Below, piece after piece: positions 10,651 to 23,269 of a stretch of DNA of 64,000 nt (position 1 is its first letter; every line of letters begins with the position of its first letter). Source of the stretch: Triticum aestivum (lineage: Eukaryota; Streptophyta; Magnoliopsida; Poales; Poaceae); the NCBI RefSeq assembly GCF_018294505.1, contig NC_057812.1, positions 61,326,013 to 61,390,012 on the forward strand, written 5' to 3'. A program made the position numbers and the translations under genes. Below the pieces are notes generated by a model. That model did not search any database, was not told the origin of the DNA, and saw only the letters and a list, made by a program, of their open reading frames with translations.

Positions 10651-12759
10651 CTAGGACTGAAAGAACTCCGGGTACTCAGAACGGAGGTGATCCTCGCGTT
10701 CCCAGGTAGCTTCACGGTCGGAATGGTGTGACCACTTGACTTTGAGAAATTTGATAGACTTGTTGTGAGTCTTGCGTTCAGTCTCTTCAAGAATAGCAAC
10801 TGGGTGCTCACGATAAGAGAGATCTTCTTGGATCTCAATGTCCTCGAAGTTGACGGTGCGGTCAGGAGTCTTGAAGCACTTTCGAAGCTGAGAGACATGG
10901 AACACGTCATGAACATTTGCAAAGTTTGAACGAAGCTCGAGTTGATAGGCGAGGTCGCCTCTCTTGCTGACAATCTTGAAAGGTCCCACATATCTAGGGG
11001 CAAGCTTCCCTTTGATACCGAAGCGACGAGTACCTTTCATAGGAGAGACACGGAGGTAAACATGATCTCCGATCTCGAAAGTGAAATCACGGTGCTTACT
11101 ATCATAGTAACTCTTCTGGCGGGATTGGGCTCCTTTGAGGTTATCACGAATGACTTTGCACATTTCTTCTGCTTCTGTGATTAAGTCATTACCCAACAGC
11201 CGACGTTCACTGGTTTCAGACCAGTTGAGAGGGGTACGGCACTTCCCGCCATACAGAATTTCAAATGGGGCCTTTCCCGAACTTGCTTGAAAACTGTTAT
11301 TGTAGGAGAATTCAGCATAAGGAAGAATATCCTCCCACTTCATGCCAAAGGAGATCACACAAGCCCTGAGCATATCTTCAAGAATCTGGTTGACACGCTC
11401 GACTTGACCGCTTGTTTGAGGATGGAAAGCAGTGCTGAAGCGGATGTTAGTGCCCATGGCCTTCTGAAAAGAATCCCAAAACTTGGAGGTAAAGATGCTG
11501 CCACGGTCTGAAGATATCACTTGAGGAATACCATGCAGAGAGACAATATGAGAGGTATAGAGTTCCGCCAATTGAGCTGCAGTGCTCGACTCTTTGATAG
11601 GCAAAAAGTGAGCCACTTTGGTGAGTTTATCGATGACAACAAATATAGCATCATTGCCACGCTTGGACTTTGGAAACCCAGTCACGAAGTCCATTTCAAT
11701 GTGGTCAAACTTCCATTCTGGAATGGCAAGAGGTTGGAGGAGACCAGCTGGCCTTTGGTGTTCTGCCTTCACTCTTCTGCAGACATCACATTCATTCACG
11801 AATTGAGCTATCTCGCGCTTCATTCGAGTCCACCAATAAGCTTGCTTAAGGTCCTGATACATCTTCGTGCTCCCAGGGTGGATGGAGAGGAGAGAATTGT
11901 GAGCCTCGTTCATGATCACTTTACGGAGGTCACCTTTGGGCACAACAATACGATCCTCGAAGAAAAGAGTGTCCTTGTCATCAAGACGGTAGCACTTGTA
12001 CTTGGACTGGCTCTTGGCAATCCCAATCTTCACCTTTTTCACCATAGCATCAAGAAGCTGAGCTTGGCGAATCTGGTCTTCTAAGGTAGGAGAGACTTGA
12101 AGGTTGGCGAGGAATGCTTGAGGAACAACTTGCAGATTAAGTTTGCGGAAAGCTTCACAAAGCTCGGGTTGATAAGGCTTAAGAATCAGACTGTTGCAAT
12201 ACGCTTTCCTGCTCAAAGCGTCAGCAATCACATTGGCCTTGCCTGGAGTATACTCGATACTTGGATTATACTCTTGAATCATTTCGACCCATCGAGTTTG
12301 CCTGAGGTTGAGATTAGGCTGAGTGAAGATGTACTTGAGACTCTTGTGATCAGTGAAAATGTCCACTTTTCTTCCCAATAGAAGATGTCTCCAAGTCAAA
12401 AGAGCATGCACAACTGCCGCCAACTCGAGATCATGAGTGGGGTAGTTCTTCTCATTAGGCTTCAACTGGCGAGATGTATAAGCAACCACTTTCTTCTCTT
12501 GCATCAAAACTGCGCCAAGACCTTGGAGAGAGGCATCACAAAAGACCTCGTACGGCTTGGATTCATCAGGCGGAGTCAGAACTGGAGCAGTGATCAACTT
12601 CTCTTTCAAAGTGTTGAAAGCAATATCACACTCCGGAGACCAAACGTACTTGACGTGCTTCTGAAGAAGATTTGAGAGAGGCTTCGCGATCTTAGAAAAG
12701 TTTTCAATGAATCTTCGGCAATAGCTTGCGAGACCGAGAAAACTGCAGAGTTGCTTCAT
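10651..12759 (-). pseudogene. RNase H, integrase and chromodomain of element B
   Basis: An open frame of 702 codons. It begins with the end of reverse transcriptase, then the Ty3-type RNase H (FCDASLQGLG near residue 75, TDHKSL near 136). The integrase follows, with the HHCC zinc finger (about residues 290-330) and the D, D, E residues in MDFVTG, SSDRGS and GQVERVNQ. The final 50 residues form a chromodomain (VKWSHHSDREATWE), which in this group is thought to guide integration to heterochromatin. The segment itself is intact, but it is separated from reverse transcriptase by a TAG at 12763-12765, so it would not be made as part of the polyprotein. Confidence 0.92.
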
Positions 12760-12762
12760 GTT

Positions 12763-13263
12763 CTAAGGAGGTTCCCAATTCACAATTGCAGACACCTTCT
12801 CAGGATTCACGGCAATGCCCTTGGCAGAGATGATATGACCAAGATAAAGAACCTCATCGAGCCAAAATTCACACTTGGAGAACTTGGCGTAGAACTGATG
12901 TTCTCTGAGCTTATCAAGAACCAAACGCAAATGCTTGGACTGATCTTCCTTGTTCTTGGAGAAAACCAGAATGTCATCGAGATAGACCAAAACAAAGTCA
13001 TTGGTGTAGGCATTGAAGATGAAGTTCATCATGCGAGAGAACGTCGGAGGAGCGTTGGCGAGGCCAAAAGACATGAGAGTGTATTCATATGAACCAAAGC
13101 ATGTTCTGAATGCTGTCTTGGGAATATCTTCTTCACGAATGCGAATCTGGTGATAACCCATACGGAGATCAAGCTTGGAGAATACTTGGGCACCTTTGAG
13201 TTGTTCGAACATCTCATTGATGTTGGGAAGTGGGTATTTGTTCTTGATGGTCTTCTTGTTCAC
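12763..13263 (-). pseudogene. Reverse transcriptase of element B
   Basis: The frame encodes the palm and fingers of a Gypsy reverse transcriptase. It has the [14 protein letters not shown] block near residue 29 and the catalytic YLDD at residues 94-97, with [14 protein letters not shown] following. A one-base deletion near 13266, in the LCVDY block at the protease-RT junction, puts it out of frame with protease. It ends at a TAG (12763-12765) where the family normally reads PPQN, a C-to-T change. The catalytic residues are preserved, but the gene is disabled. Confidence 0.9.
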
Positions 13264-14042
13264 TGGACGTAATCAACACAAAGTCGGTCCGTTCCATCCT
13301 TCTTCTTCACAAAAAGAACACCACAAGCCCACGGAGAAGAACTAGGCCGGATGAGACCCATTCTTTCTTGCTCATCGAGTTGCTTCTTCAGCTCCTTCAA
13401 CTCTTCAGGTCTGAGCTTGTAAGGACGTTTGCACACAGGTCCCGTGCCAAGCTCAAGTTCAATAACGAATTCAACTGGCCGGTGCGGAGGCATTCCTGGA
13501 AGCTCTTCTGGAAAGACGTCTTGATATTCGCAAACGACTGGAATCTGAGAGATGGCATCCAATTCACCCTTCTCATTGAGAGAAAACAGACGGATAGTAT
13601 TATCCCGAGCGGCAAAGACAATATCATCCTCAGACGAATGAGTCAATTGAATCTGCCTGGCTGCACAATCAAGCTGAGCCTTGTGCTTAGAAAGCCAATC
13701 CATCCCGAGAATAAGATCAATATCCGAGTCACCGAGAACCGTAGGAGAAGCCAAGAACTTGTAGTCACCCAAAGTGATAGAAACATCCGGAACGATGGAG
13801 TTAGCCTGCATGCGCTTACCGGGAGAAACAACTGCTAAAGGACTAGGCAAAACTTGCGAAACCAATTCATGCCTATTTGTAAACGGTCTCGAGATGAAGC
13901 AATGCGATGCACCAGTGTCAAAAAGAACTTTTGCAGGAATATCATTAACAGGAAGGTTGCCCATGATCACATCTGACGAGTCCTCTGCCTGAGCTGCATT
14001 CATCAAATTGACCTTGGCATGCTTGGGGTTATGCTTGAACAC
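13260..14042 (-). pseudogene. Aspartic protease and N-terminal reverse transcriptase of element B
   Basis: A 260-codon frame with the retropepsin motif FDTGAS (Asp at residue 42) and ILGMDWLS downstream, the typical chromovirus protease. It continues into the RT entry sequence (the YKLRPEELKELKKQL and GVLFVKKKDG regions) before stopping at the frameshift near 13266. In an intact element this is one continuous gag-pol frame on the minus strand. Confidence 0.9.
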
Positions 14043-15059
14043 AGCTGTACTTGCCGATCTGACAGGAGGAGGAGGAAGACGCCTCTGGTTGAGACACTTG
14101 TTGGCATAGTGACCCTTCTATTGGCACTTGTTGCACATGACCTTTGAAAGCGAACTGTGATACGGAGCACTCGATCTTGGAGGTTGAGACGAAGTCTTGT
14201 TCTGAAAGCCAGGGTTGGGTGGGTGGGAAGAACCACTGCCACCTTTGCTCTTCTGCTGATACGGCTAACGGAACGGAGGAGGAGGAAGCCAAAACTTCTG
14301 CTGCTTGGCCACTTGAGTAGAGGAAGAAGGAGTAACATCTCTGACTCGCTTCCTAGAAGCATCACACCTCAACTGAGCAGCCTCTTGCTTCAGTGCCATG
14401 TTGTAGAACTCGTCGTATCTCAAGGGCTCGAATAGAACAAGAGCGAGCTGAATATCTTCTCTGAGACCACCCCTGAACTGGTATATCATGCTCTTCTCAT
14501 CAGGCACGTCCTGCTTGGCAAAGCGGGCAAGCTTCTGGAACAACTTGTTGTAGTCATAGACAGACAAAGAGCCTTGCTTCAGATTGCGGAATTCCTCACG
14601 CTTGCTTTCAACCACGCTCTGGGGAATATGATGAGCTCGGAAATCTCGACGGAAATCATCCCAAGTGATAACACGTCCACCTCTGGAATCCTTGTACTGT
14701 TGGAACCATTCTGCAGCTTGATCTTTGAGTTGGAAGGAAGCAAACTTGACAAAGTCCTCAGGCCTGACGTTACTGCACTCGAAATGCTTACACAGATCCA
14801 CAAGCCAATCGTCAGCATCGGTTGCCTCAACACAATTGCTGAAAGTCTTTGGCCCGTTAGCAAGGAACTGGTTGAGTGTAGCAAAGTGACTCTGATTGCT
14901 ACCTTGATTCCCTTGACTGCCTTGATTGCGCTCTTGAAGAATTTGCATGATCAGCTGTGTGTTTGCATTGGTTGCGGCGATCAGAGCTTGCCATGCCTCC
15001 GGAGGAGGTGGAGGTGGTGGCGGATTAGGATTCGGAGTCGTGCGCGTTGGAGGAGCCAT
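14043..15059 (-). pseudogene. gag of element B
   Basis: The start is taken at the ATG 15059-15057 (MAPPTRTTPN), because upstream codons of the longer frame look like leader sequence. A proline-rich N terminus leads to the retrotransposon gag domain (WLVDLCKHFE, DQAAEWFQQYKD, GSLSVYDYNKLF). A stop lies at 14263-14265. In the same frame a CCHC zinc knuckle (14094-14137) reads CNKCQ, then TAG (14118-14120), then KGHYANKC, so the nucleic-acid-binding motif itself carries a nonsense mutation. Both stops fit CAG to TAG. Gag would form the particle shell. Confidence 0.9.
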
Positions 15060-15968
15060 CCTGAAGAGGTTGACCACCATTAGCACATTGACAGATAAAT
15101 ATTGAAGCTGAATCCAATGGAATGAAAATTGCAACATATAGTCATCACATCCGAACAAAATGAACGAATGCATTCCTCTTGAAATGGCCACATATCCATA
15201 AATTGAGAAGCCCCGTAGAATTAAGACAGAGAAATAAATCAACAAGGTACGGTTCAAGAACGAATAATCGGTAAGAAATCCCAATCTCAAACCAATATCC
15301 ATGGAAGAAAAACTAGAGCTACTAGAATTCCCACCTATGAAACTCCCGAACCTTTCCGGTTATGCAATCAGGTGTTGGGGATAAAGGGGAAGCATAATAT
15401 CTCACCCAAACTAGCAAATCCTACATCCAGCTGTATCCATCCTTCAACACATATCCAAGAAAACTTCGGAAACCATCTACCTCAACCTTCGAAAAGCATC
15501 CGTTATACAAGTTATGGCGATACTCCCGAACTCCCGCCCCAGTACTGGGTGGCGTCGAGGTTATCTAGCCAACGAACTGCATAAAAGAGATTTTCGATGT
15601 CGGTGAACATATCTCAAGTATTCCAGAATTGCAACGATAAAATTATGATGACAACACCTCAGAGCTCAACTCCCCGAGACACTTCCACTAAACCCCTGAC
15701 AGGAGGCACCAAGACAATGTTCTCATCATAAGCCATCGGAACGATTCCAAGATACTCGCGTGATCCTAAAATTTTTTTTAGTGAAATTTGAGAAGAGAAG
15801 AGTCAAAACTCTACGTCAGGATGCCTTACCAGAGCGATGAGGAGACTGGGAAGTAAAAAGAATTCCTAAGCTCTCCGATATATAATTCCTAGATGACTCA
15901 AAACATTTTTCTAGACACAACTCGGCCGCTAAAAACGATCAAGCAATGGGGCTCCTAAGGTCGGGGAA
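15060..15968 (-). other. 5' leader of element B
   Basis: Sequence between the primer-binding site and the gag start. Frames here have no recognisable domain. It would be the untranslated and packaging leader. Confidence 0.6.
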
Positions 15969-15982
15969 GGCTCTGATTACCA
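15969..15982 (-). other. Primer-binding site of element B
   Basis: The minus strand reads TGGTAATCAGAGCC three bases inside the 5' LTR. This resembles the initiator-Met tRNA site TGGTATCAGAGC with one inserted A. Confidence 0.75.
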
Positions 15983-17003
15983 ACTTGTAACGCCCTCGAT
16001 GCGGCTATAGCTCCCACGTGTCGAGGCACGACTTAGAGACATAACCGCATTGAAAGCAATGTCGCAAGTTAGGCAATCATCACAACATCCCATGTAATGT
16101 ATAATAAAAGGGGGAATACATACTTGGCTTACACTCGCCACGTCACATCAAAGTACATAAATAACGTCCATCATTCAAACACTAATGGCCCGACTACGGC
16201 GCCAAAGTAGAAAAGAACCCAACATGTGAAAAGGCCCCGAATCAAACCCCAACTAGGTACCACTACTGATCATCAGGAAAAGACACGTAGTAACGCTGAG
16301 AGTCCTCGTCGAACTCCCACTTGAGCTCGTACTCGTCACCTGGAGCAGAATCACCTGGACCCGCATCTGGAGTTATAGTATCTGTGAGCTACAGGGACTC
16401 AGCAATCTCGCACCCTCGCGATCAAGACTATTTAAGCTTATAGTAAGGGTAAGGCAAATATATGTGGAGCTGCAGCAAGGGACTAGCATATGTGGTGTCT
16501 AACTTATACGCAAAAGAGAGCGAGAAGAGGAGGCAAAGCGCGAGCAAGAAACTAGAAAACAACCTGCGCAAACATTACTCCAACACCGTGTCCACTTCCC
16601 GGACTCCGCCGAGAAGAGGCCATCACGGTAACACACACGGTTGAATCATTTTAATTAAGTTTATGTTTAAGTTATCTACAACCGGACATTAACAAATTCC
16701 CATCTGCCCATAACCGCGGGCACGGCTTTCGAAAGTTCAATCCCTGCAGGGGAGTCCCAACTTAGCCCATGACAAGCTCTCACGGTCAATGAATGAATAG
16801 ACCTCCTCCCAAGACATTCCGATCAGACTCGGTATCTCGGTAACTCAAGACACTTTGACAAGTTAAAAAAAGACCAGCAACACCGCCCGAATGTGCCGAC
16901 AAATCCCGATAGGAGCTGCACATATCTCTTTCTCTAGGCACACTCAGATTGTCCTAGGTACGGGTAGGCCAGCCCAGAGTTGCCCCTGGTGGCCACTGGT
17001 AGC

Positions 17004-17351
17004 NNNNNNNNNNNNNNNNNNNNNNNNNNNNNNNNNNNNNNNNNNNNNNNNNNNNNNNNNNNNNNNNNNNNNNNNNNNNNNNNNNNNNNNNNNNNNNNNN
17101 NNNNNNNNNNNNNNNNNNNNNNNNNNNNNNNNNNNNNNNNNNNNNNNNNNNNNNNNNNNNNNNNNNNNNNNNNNNNNNNNNNNNNNNNNNNNNNNNNNNN
17201 NNNNNNNNNNNNNNNNNNNNNNNNNNNNNNNNNNNNNNNNNNNNNNNNNNNNNNNNNNNNNNNNNNNNNNNNNNNNNNNNNNNNNNNNNNNNNNNNNNNN
17301 NNNNNNNNNNNNNNNNNNNNNNNNNNNNNNNNNNNNNNNNNNNNNNNNNNN
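17004..17351. other. Assembly gap (348 N) in 5' LTR of element B
   Basis: The other LTR has only about 81 bases between the same flanks, including a GCCCGGGGGGG run, which probably caused the failure. Confidence 0.97.
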
Positions 17352-19622
17352 AAAGAAAAGGCTAGGTGGCGAATGGTAAAACCAATGTTGGGCATTGCTG
17401 GAAAAGCTTTAATCAAGGCGAAATATCAAGGGGTTCCCATTATAACCCAACCGCGTAAGGAACGCAAAATCCGGGAACATAACACCGATATGACGGAAAC
17501 TAGGGCGGCAAGAGTGGAACAAAACACTAGGCGAGAGGCCGAGCCTTCCACCCTTTACCAATTATATAGATGCACTAAGATAACATAGCAATATAATGAT
17601 ATCCCAACAAGTAAATATAAGTTCCAACAAGGAACGCCTCCAATCTTCACCTGCATCTAGCAACGCTATAAGAGGGGCTTAGCAAAGCGGTAACATAGCC
17701 AATCAACGGTTTGCTAGGACCATGGTGGGTTAGAGGTTCAACATGGCAATTGGGAGGCTGACAAGAAAAAGGTAGGCATCGTAGCATTGGCATAGCAAAA
17801 GAGCAAGCAACTAGCATAGCAAAGATAGTAGTGATTTCGAGGGTATGATCATCTTGCCTGCACAGTTGTCAGAGTTGACTGGATCCTCAAAAGCAAACTC
17901 AACGGGCTCCTCGTTAGCGAACTCGTCTCCTGGATCTACCCAAACAAGACAAACAAGCAACAAGGATACAATCAACCACGTGCAAACTCAAACAATAATA
18001 TGCAAAGATGGGATGCTATGCGGGATGCGATGCGGGATGCAAAATGCAAGATGTGACAGGAAATGCATGAACCTGGCCTCAAATTGGAAAACCAAGTGTG
18101 CCACTGTAAATATGGGATGAAATCTCTTGAAAACGATATAAAGATCATTGGAATCGGAGTTACGGTTTGGAAATGGCAAGCGTTTTAAGATATGACACCG
18201 GTCTGCGATTTTACAGCAAGTAGGCATCTAAATGCAACGAAATGAACATGCCACATCCACCAAACATGACAACAAAATACATGGCAGGGATGCACACAAG
18301 ATGCTTAACAAAAGCCTAGCACTGAGCTACGACCAATTCATCCATTATGAGGTTCAAACAAGCATGGCAAAAACGCAAATGCAAAACAGATTTCAGACTT
18401 AGTGAAATTAACACTTGTCTGAAATTTCAGATCATGAAGCCCTCTTCGGAGCATCAAAACAACATGATACATGACCTGATTATGATAAATATGAACATGG
18501 CATGGAGCTACTCAACAAGCTTAACAAAAGACCCAAAGTGACCTGGGGCCAAAAGGGGTCACAAAATATACTAACAAGCACACGAACATAGCTCAAACAC
18601 AATCAGTTTTCAGACTTAGTGAAAACTGAGACATGCTGAAATATAACTCACGAAGGCATGTAAACGAGCTCGATGCACTCACTACGGTGCAAGTCATGGA
18701 AAGGAAAGTATACATCCATTAAGAAGGCACAAAATGCTAGCTAGACATGGCAAGAACAATGGCATAGCATGCACGGATCAACTGCAATAGCATCGGCAAA
18801 ATCGCAAACAAGTTGACGATCTTCCCAGATTCACAACGAAGCAAAACTAGGGCTCGATTGACTCAAGATAGGGTGCTCCATAATTGCAAGTAAAGACATG
18901 GATGGATAGAGCATAACATGATTAACAAAACTCCTTTACTGATCATCCTCAAAAGAGGCACGGAGCACTAGGAAACAAGATGAACATATGGCATCATGAA
19001 CTAAATAATCCCAGACTTGGTGAAAACTACTAAGTCCCTGAAAACAGATTTGCCGGGTGCCTCACTTTGCAAGTTTGCACAAGTCACCACACACATCCTA
19101 AAAATGCATGGGTTGCACCTCTGGAAAGAAGACAAAATCCTTAACAAAACATATGAAGGACTCACAGGCATAGCATGCACACAATAATCATGGCAAAAAT
19201 GACAAGTCTAAGATGAACTAGCGGATCCGACAACTAACTCATGATGCCCTCTTCTAACAGCATTTCGGGCATCAAGATGAACTCAAATGAAAATGATGCA
19301 ATGGAATGAAATGATGTACTCGTCGAGAAGAACATTTTGATAGGCTATATGACCAAATCGGAGCTACGGATGCGGAGATATCACCGGTCAAAGTATGCAC
19401 AAAAATTAGGGTTCGGGGAAGAAAAGTCAACCGAGGTGATTTTTTTCCAGATCTGGATCTGGCGCGGTTCCCGAGGTTCGCCGTCGTTACTGTAGCTGCT
19501 GGACTTGGAGAGGAGGAGGCCGGCGTGGGGAGCTCGCCGGAGTGGAGGAGAGGCCGGGGCGGCGGCCGGCGGTGGCCGCCGGTGTAGAAGACGAGGCCGG
19601 CGACGGCCGGAGTTGGCGAGGC

Positions 19623-19923
19623 NNNNNNNNNNNNNNNNNNNNNNNNNNNNNNNNNNNNNNNNNNNNNNNNNNNNNNNNNNNNNNNNNNNNNNNNNNNNNN
19701 NNNNNNNNNNNNNNNNNNNNNNNNNNNNNNNNNNNNNNNNNNNNNNNNNNNNNNNNNNNNNNNNNNNNNNNNNNNNNNNNNNNNNNNNNNNNNNNNNNNN
19801 NNNNNNNNNNNNNNNNNNNNNNNNNNNNNNNNNNNNNNNNNNNNNNNNNNNNNNNNNNNNNNNNNNNNNNNNNNNNNNNNNNNNNNNNNNNNNNNNNNNN
19901 NNNNNNNNNNNNNNNNNNNNNNN
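19623..19923. other. Assembly gap (301 N) in 5' LTR of element B
   Basis: It lies in the GC-rich leader segment of the LTR, equivalent to the gap at 9325-9954. A plus-strand run of 11 G follows at 19943-19953. Confidence 0.98.
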
Positions 19924-19955
19924 GAGGAGATAATCCGAAAACGGGGGGGGGGGTG

Positions 19956-19964
19956 CTATTTATA
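19956..19964 (-). promoter_or_regulatory. TATA box of element B 5' LTR
   Basis: TATAAATAG on the minus strand, identical to the copy in the 3' LTR. This would be the promoter for the genomic RNA of B. Confidence 0.7.
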
Positions 19965-20497
19965 GGCATAAGTGGAGCTAGGAGAGTCCAAATGAGGTGC
20001 GGTTTTCGGCCACGCGATCGTGATCGAACGCTCTAGGTGATGGAGCAGAGTTTGGTGGGTTTTGGGCCAAATTGGAGGGGTGTTGGGCCGCAACACACAC
20101 GAGGCCTTTTCGGTCCCTCGGTTAACCGTTGGAGTATCAAACGAAGTCCAAATGATACGAAACTTGACAGGTGGTCTACCGGTAGTGAACCAAGGCCGCC
20201 TGGAAAGTCTCGGTCCAATCCAGAAATGTTTAATCCCCACACACGAAAGAAAGCTAGAAATGACCACCGGAGGAGAACGAAGCGCCGGAATGCAAAACGG
20301 ACAACGGGGAAAATGCTCGAATGCATGAGATGAACACGTATGCGAATGCAATGCACATGATGACATGATATGAGATGCATGAAAACGAAAACAACACACG
20401 GAGACAAAGACCCGAACCCGAGAAATAAATATAACTTAACGCCGGAAACGACAAGAGTTGGAGTACAAATAGGGAAAGTTACATCCGGGGTGTTACA

Positions 20498-20502
20498 ATT
20501 GG
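20498..20502. repeat. Target-site duplication of element B, right copy (ATTGG)
   Basis: It directly follows the LTR terminus and matches 5941-5945. The reading frame of element A gag continues from here. Confidence 0.95.
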
Positions 20503-21799
20503 CTAGCAGACTTATTACGAGGAATATCACCTTCATCAAATCTATCGAGAGAATTTACCACATGTACTGTCGGGTTATCAAGACCATGTATTTCTTCAAT
20601 AGGTGGTAAATTCTTAACATCTTTAGCTTTAATACATTTTTCTTTCATAGATTTCTTTGCCTCTTGCATATTTTCAGGACTGAGAAATAGAGTACCCCTT
20701 TTCTTTGGAGTTGTCTTAGGAGTTGGTTCAGGAAGTGTCCAATCATTTTCATTACTCAAGATATTATTGAATAGCAATTCAGCTTGATCAACTATTCTTT
20801 CCCTGAAAACACAACCAGCGCAACTATCCAGGTGGTCTCTGGAAGCATCAGTTAGTCCATTATAAAAGATATAAAGTATTTCATTTTTCTTGAGAAGATG
20901 ATCAGGAAAAGCATTAAGTAATTGGAGAAGCCTCCCCCAAGCTTGTGGGAGACTCTCTTCTTTAATTTGCACAAAATTATATATTTCCCTTATGGTAGCT
21001 TGTTTCTTATGAGCGGGCAAATATTTAGCAGAGAAGTAATAAATCATATCCTGGAGACTACGCAGACAACTAGGATCAAGAGAATTAAACCATGTTTTAG
21101 CATCACCCTTTAAGGAGAACGGAAACAACTTAAGGATAAAGTAATAGTGAGTTTTCTCATCATTATTGAACAGGGTGGCTATATCATTTAATTTAGTAAG
21201 ATGTGCTACAATAGTTTCAGATTCATAGCCATAAAAAGGACCAGATTCAACCAAAGTAATTAACTCAGGATCGACAGAGAAATCATAATCCTTATCAATG
21301 ATACAGATAGGTGAAGTAGCAAAAGTAGGGTCATATTTCATTCTAGCATTCAAAAAAATTCTTTTAGCTTCACTAATAATTTCTTAAGATCATATCTATC
21401 ATTGCAAGCTAAAAAGTCTCTAGCAGTTTCTTCATCAATAACATAACCCTCAAGAACAACATACAATTCATATCTAGGGTGAGAATCATCATCATCACTT
21501 TCATCAATATTATCAGTTTCAATAATTTCATTCTGTCTAACCCTAGCAAGTTGTTCCTCCAGAAATTCACTTAGTGGCACAGTATTATCAAGCATATAAG
21601 TAGTTCCATCATAAGCATCATGCATAGCAGAAGTGGCATCATCAATAACATGCGACATATCAGAATGAATAACAGGAGTAGGTGTCGCAAGTTTACTCAT
21701 AACAGAAGGTGAATCAAGTGCAGAGCTAGATGGCAGTTCCTTACCTCCCCTCGTAGTTGAGGGATAAATCTTGGTTCTTTCATCTTTCAAGTTCTTCAT
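20503..21799 (-). pseudogene. N-terminal and central gag of element A
   Basis: The ATG at 21799 lies 50 bases past the primer-binding site. The first frame (21799-21350) is acidic. A one-base loss in an A run near 21385 then shifts to the frame 21353-20498, which carries the retrotransposon gag domain (LKLFPFSLKGDAKTWFNSL, then YFSAKYLPAHKKQATIREI). The end is cut by element B at 20497 and continues at 5940. Gag would assemble the particle; here it is a pseudogene by frameshift and insertion. Confidence 0.88.
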
Positions 21800-21848
21800 A
21801 GTGATCAGCAGATATAAATCCCAAGTGACTCAAAGAATAGAGCTATGC

Positions 21849-21866
21849 TCCCCGGTAACGGCGGCA
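21849..21866 (-). other. Primer-binding site of element A
   Basis: The minus strand reads TGCCGCCGTTACCGGGGA, a two-mismatch version of TGGCGCCGTTGCCGGGGA, complementary to the 3' end of tRNA-Asp. It lies 11 bases inside the LTR end at 21878, the same spacing as in element G. Confidence 0.85.
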
Positions 21867-21877
21867 GAAAATAGTCT

Positions 21878-23269
21878 TGATAACCCACAAGTATAGGGGA
21901 TCGCAACAGTTTTTGAGGGTAGAGTATTCAACCCAAATTTATTGATTCGGCATAAGGGGAGCCAAAGAATATTCTCAAGTATTAACAGTTGAGTTGTCAA
22001 TTCAACCGCACCTGAAAGACTTAATATCTGCAGCAAATTATTTAGTAGAAAAGTAATATGGAAGTAATGGTAACAGTGGCATAAGTAACAGTATTGGTTT
22101 TGGAGTGATTGTAACAGTGGCAACGGAAAAGTAACTAAGCAAATATCAATATGTGAAAAGCTCGTAGGCAATGGATCAGTGATGGATAATTATGTCGGAT
22201 GCGATTCCTTTTGCAACAGTTATAACCTAGGGTGACACAAAACTAGCTCCAGTTCATCAATATAATGTAGGCATGTATTCCGAATATAGTCATACATGCT
22301 TATGGAAAAGAACTTGCATGACATCTTTTGTCCTACCCTCCCGTGGCTGCGGGGTCCTATTGGAAACTAAGGGATATTAAGGCCTCCTTTTAATAGAGTA
22401 CCGAACCAAATCATTAACACTTAGTGAATACATGAACTCCTCAAACTACGGTCATCACCGGTAAGTATCCCGATTATTGTCACTTCGGGGTTAACGGATC
22501 ATAACACATAATAGGTGACTATAGACTTGCAAGATAGGATCAAGAACTCACATATATTCATGAAAACATAATAGGTTCAGATTTGAAATCATGGCACTCG
22601 GGCCCTAGTGATAAGCATTAAGCATAGCAAAGTCATAGCAACATCAATCTCAGAACATAATGGATACTATGGATCAAACCCTAACAAAACTAACTCGATT
22701 ACATGATAAATCTCATCCAACTCATCACCATCCAGCAAGCCTACGATGGAATTACTCACACACGGCGATGAGCATCATGAAATTGGTGATGGATGAAGGT
22801 TGATGATGACGATGGCGATGGCGACGGATTCCCCTCTCCGTAGCCCCGAACGGACTCTAGATCAGCCATCCCGAGAGAGATTAGGGCTTGGTGGCGGCTC
22901 CGTATAGTAAAACGCAATGAATCCTTCTCTCTGATTTTTTTTTCTCCCCGAACATGAATATACAGAGTTGGAGTTGAGGTCGGTGGAGCTCCAGGGGGCC
23001 CACGAGGCAGGGGCACGCCCCCACCCTCGTGGACCGGGTGTGGGCCCCCTGACATAGATTCTTTCGCCAGTATTTTTTATATATTCCAAAAATATTCTAT
23101 ATTGATATTTAGGTCATTCTGAGAACTTTTATTTCTGCACAAAAATAACACCATGGCAATTCTGCCAAAAACAGCGTCAGTTCGGGTTAGTTCCATTCAA
23201 ATCATGCAAGTTAGAGTCCAAAATAAGGGCAAAAGTGTTTGGAAAAATAGATACGATGGAGACATATCA
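21878..23269 (-). repeat. 5' LTR of element A
   Basis: 1392 bases with TG and CA ends (TGATAACCCACAAG at 21878, GACATATCA at 23269). The minus strand starts TGATATGTCTCC. The dyad and TATA region correspond to 22956-23040. It abuts Copia element C directly at 23270; the other target-site duplication lies outside the window. Confidence 0.92.

Larger units (their letters stand above)
5946..20497 (-). mobile_element. Element B: chromodomain Gypsy (Tekay/Del-like) LTR retrotransposon
   Basis: A complete insertion on the minus strand with two long LTRs (15986-20497 and 5946-10614), perfect ATTGG target-site duplications, a degenerate tRNA-iMet primer-binding site, gag with a CCHC knuckle, protease, reverse transcriptase, RNase H, integrase and a C-terminal chromodomain. 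The domain order PR-RT-RH-INT makes it Gypsy, and the chromodomain places it among chromoviruses, most likely Tekay/Del. LTR divergence is about 2% over roughly 430 compared bases, or under about 1 million years at 1.3e-8 substitutions per site per year. Despite that it is inactivated by three premature stops and one frameshift. Three assembly gaps fall in its LTRs. Confidence 0.93.
15986..20497 (-). repeat. 5' LTR of element B
   Basis: About 4.51 kb as assembled, with two N runs (17004-17351 and 19623-19923). It is collinear with the 3' LTR from TGTAACGCCC to GGTGTTACA. The first N run replaces only about 81 bases of the other copy (6965-7045), so its length is not real. It drives the element from the TATA box at 19956-19964. 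Confidence 0.93.
1..23269 (-). mobile_element. Element A: Sabrina-like Gypsy LTR retrotransposon (truncated by window, split by element B)
   Basis: The element runs on the minus strand from its 5' LTR (21878-23269) through a tRNA-Asp-type primer-binding site, gag, a retropepsin-like protease and an ATHILA-like ORF to a polypurine tract and a 3' LTR cut by the window edge (1-629). No reverse transcriptase, RNase H or integrase is visible, so it would need enzymes in trans. Its gag is interrupted by element B at 5946-20497. It inserted into the leader of Copia element C, whose sequence resumes at 23270. The two LTR copies differ by roughly 7% over about 340 compared bases, so it is older than B. 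The name Sabrina is from memory; the organisation is seen directly. Confidence 0.85.

Noticed and set aside
16891..17588. Frames across the gap at 17004-17351
   Set aside because: They are produced by N and lie in the LTR of element B; the sister LTR has no such frame.
19487..20036. Frames across the gap at 19623-19923
   Set aside because: Artefact of N in GC-rich LTR leader.
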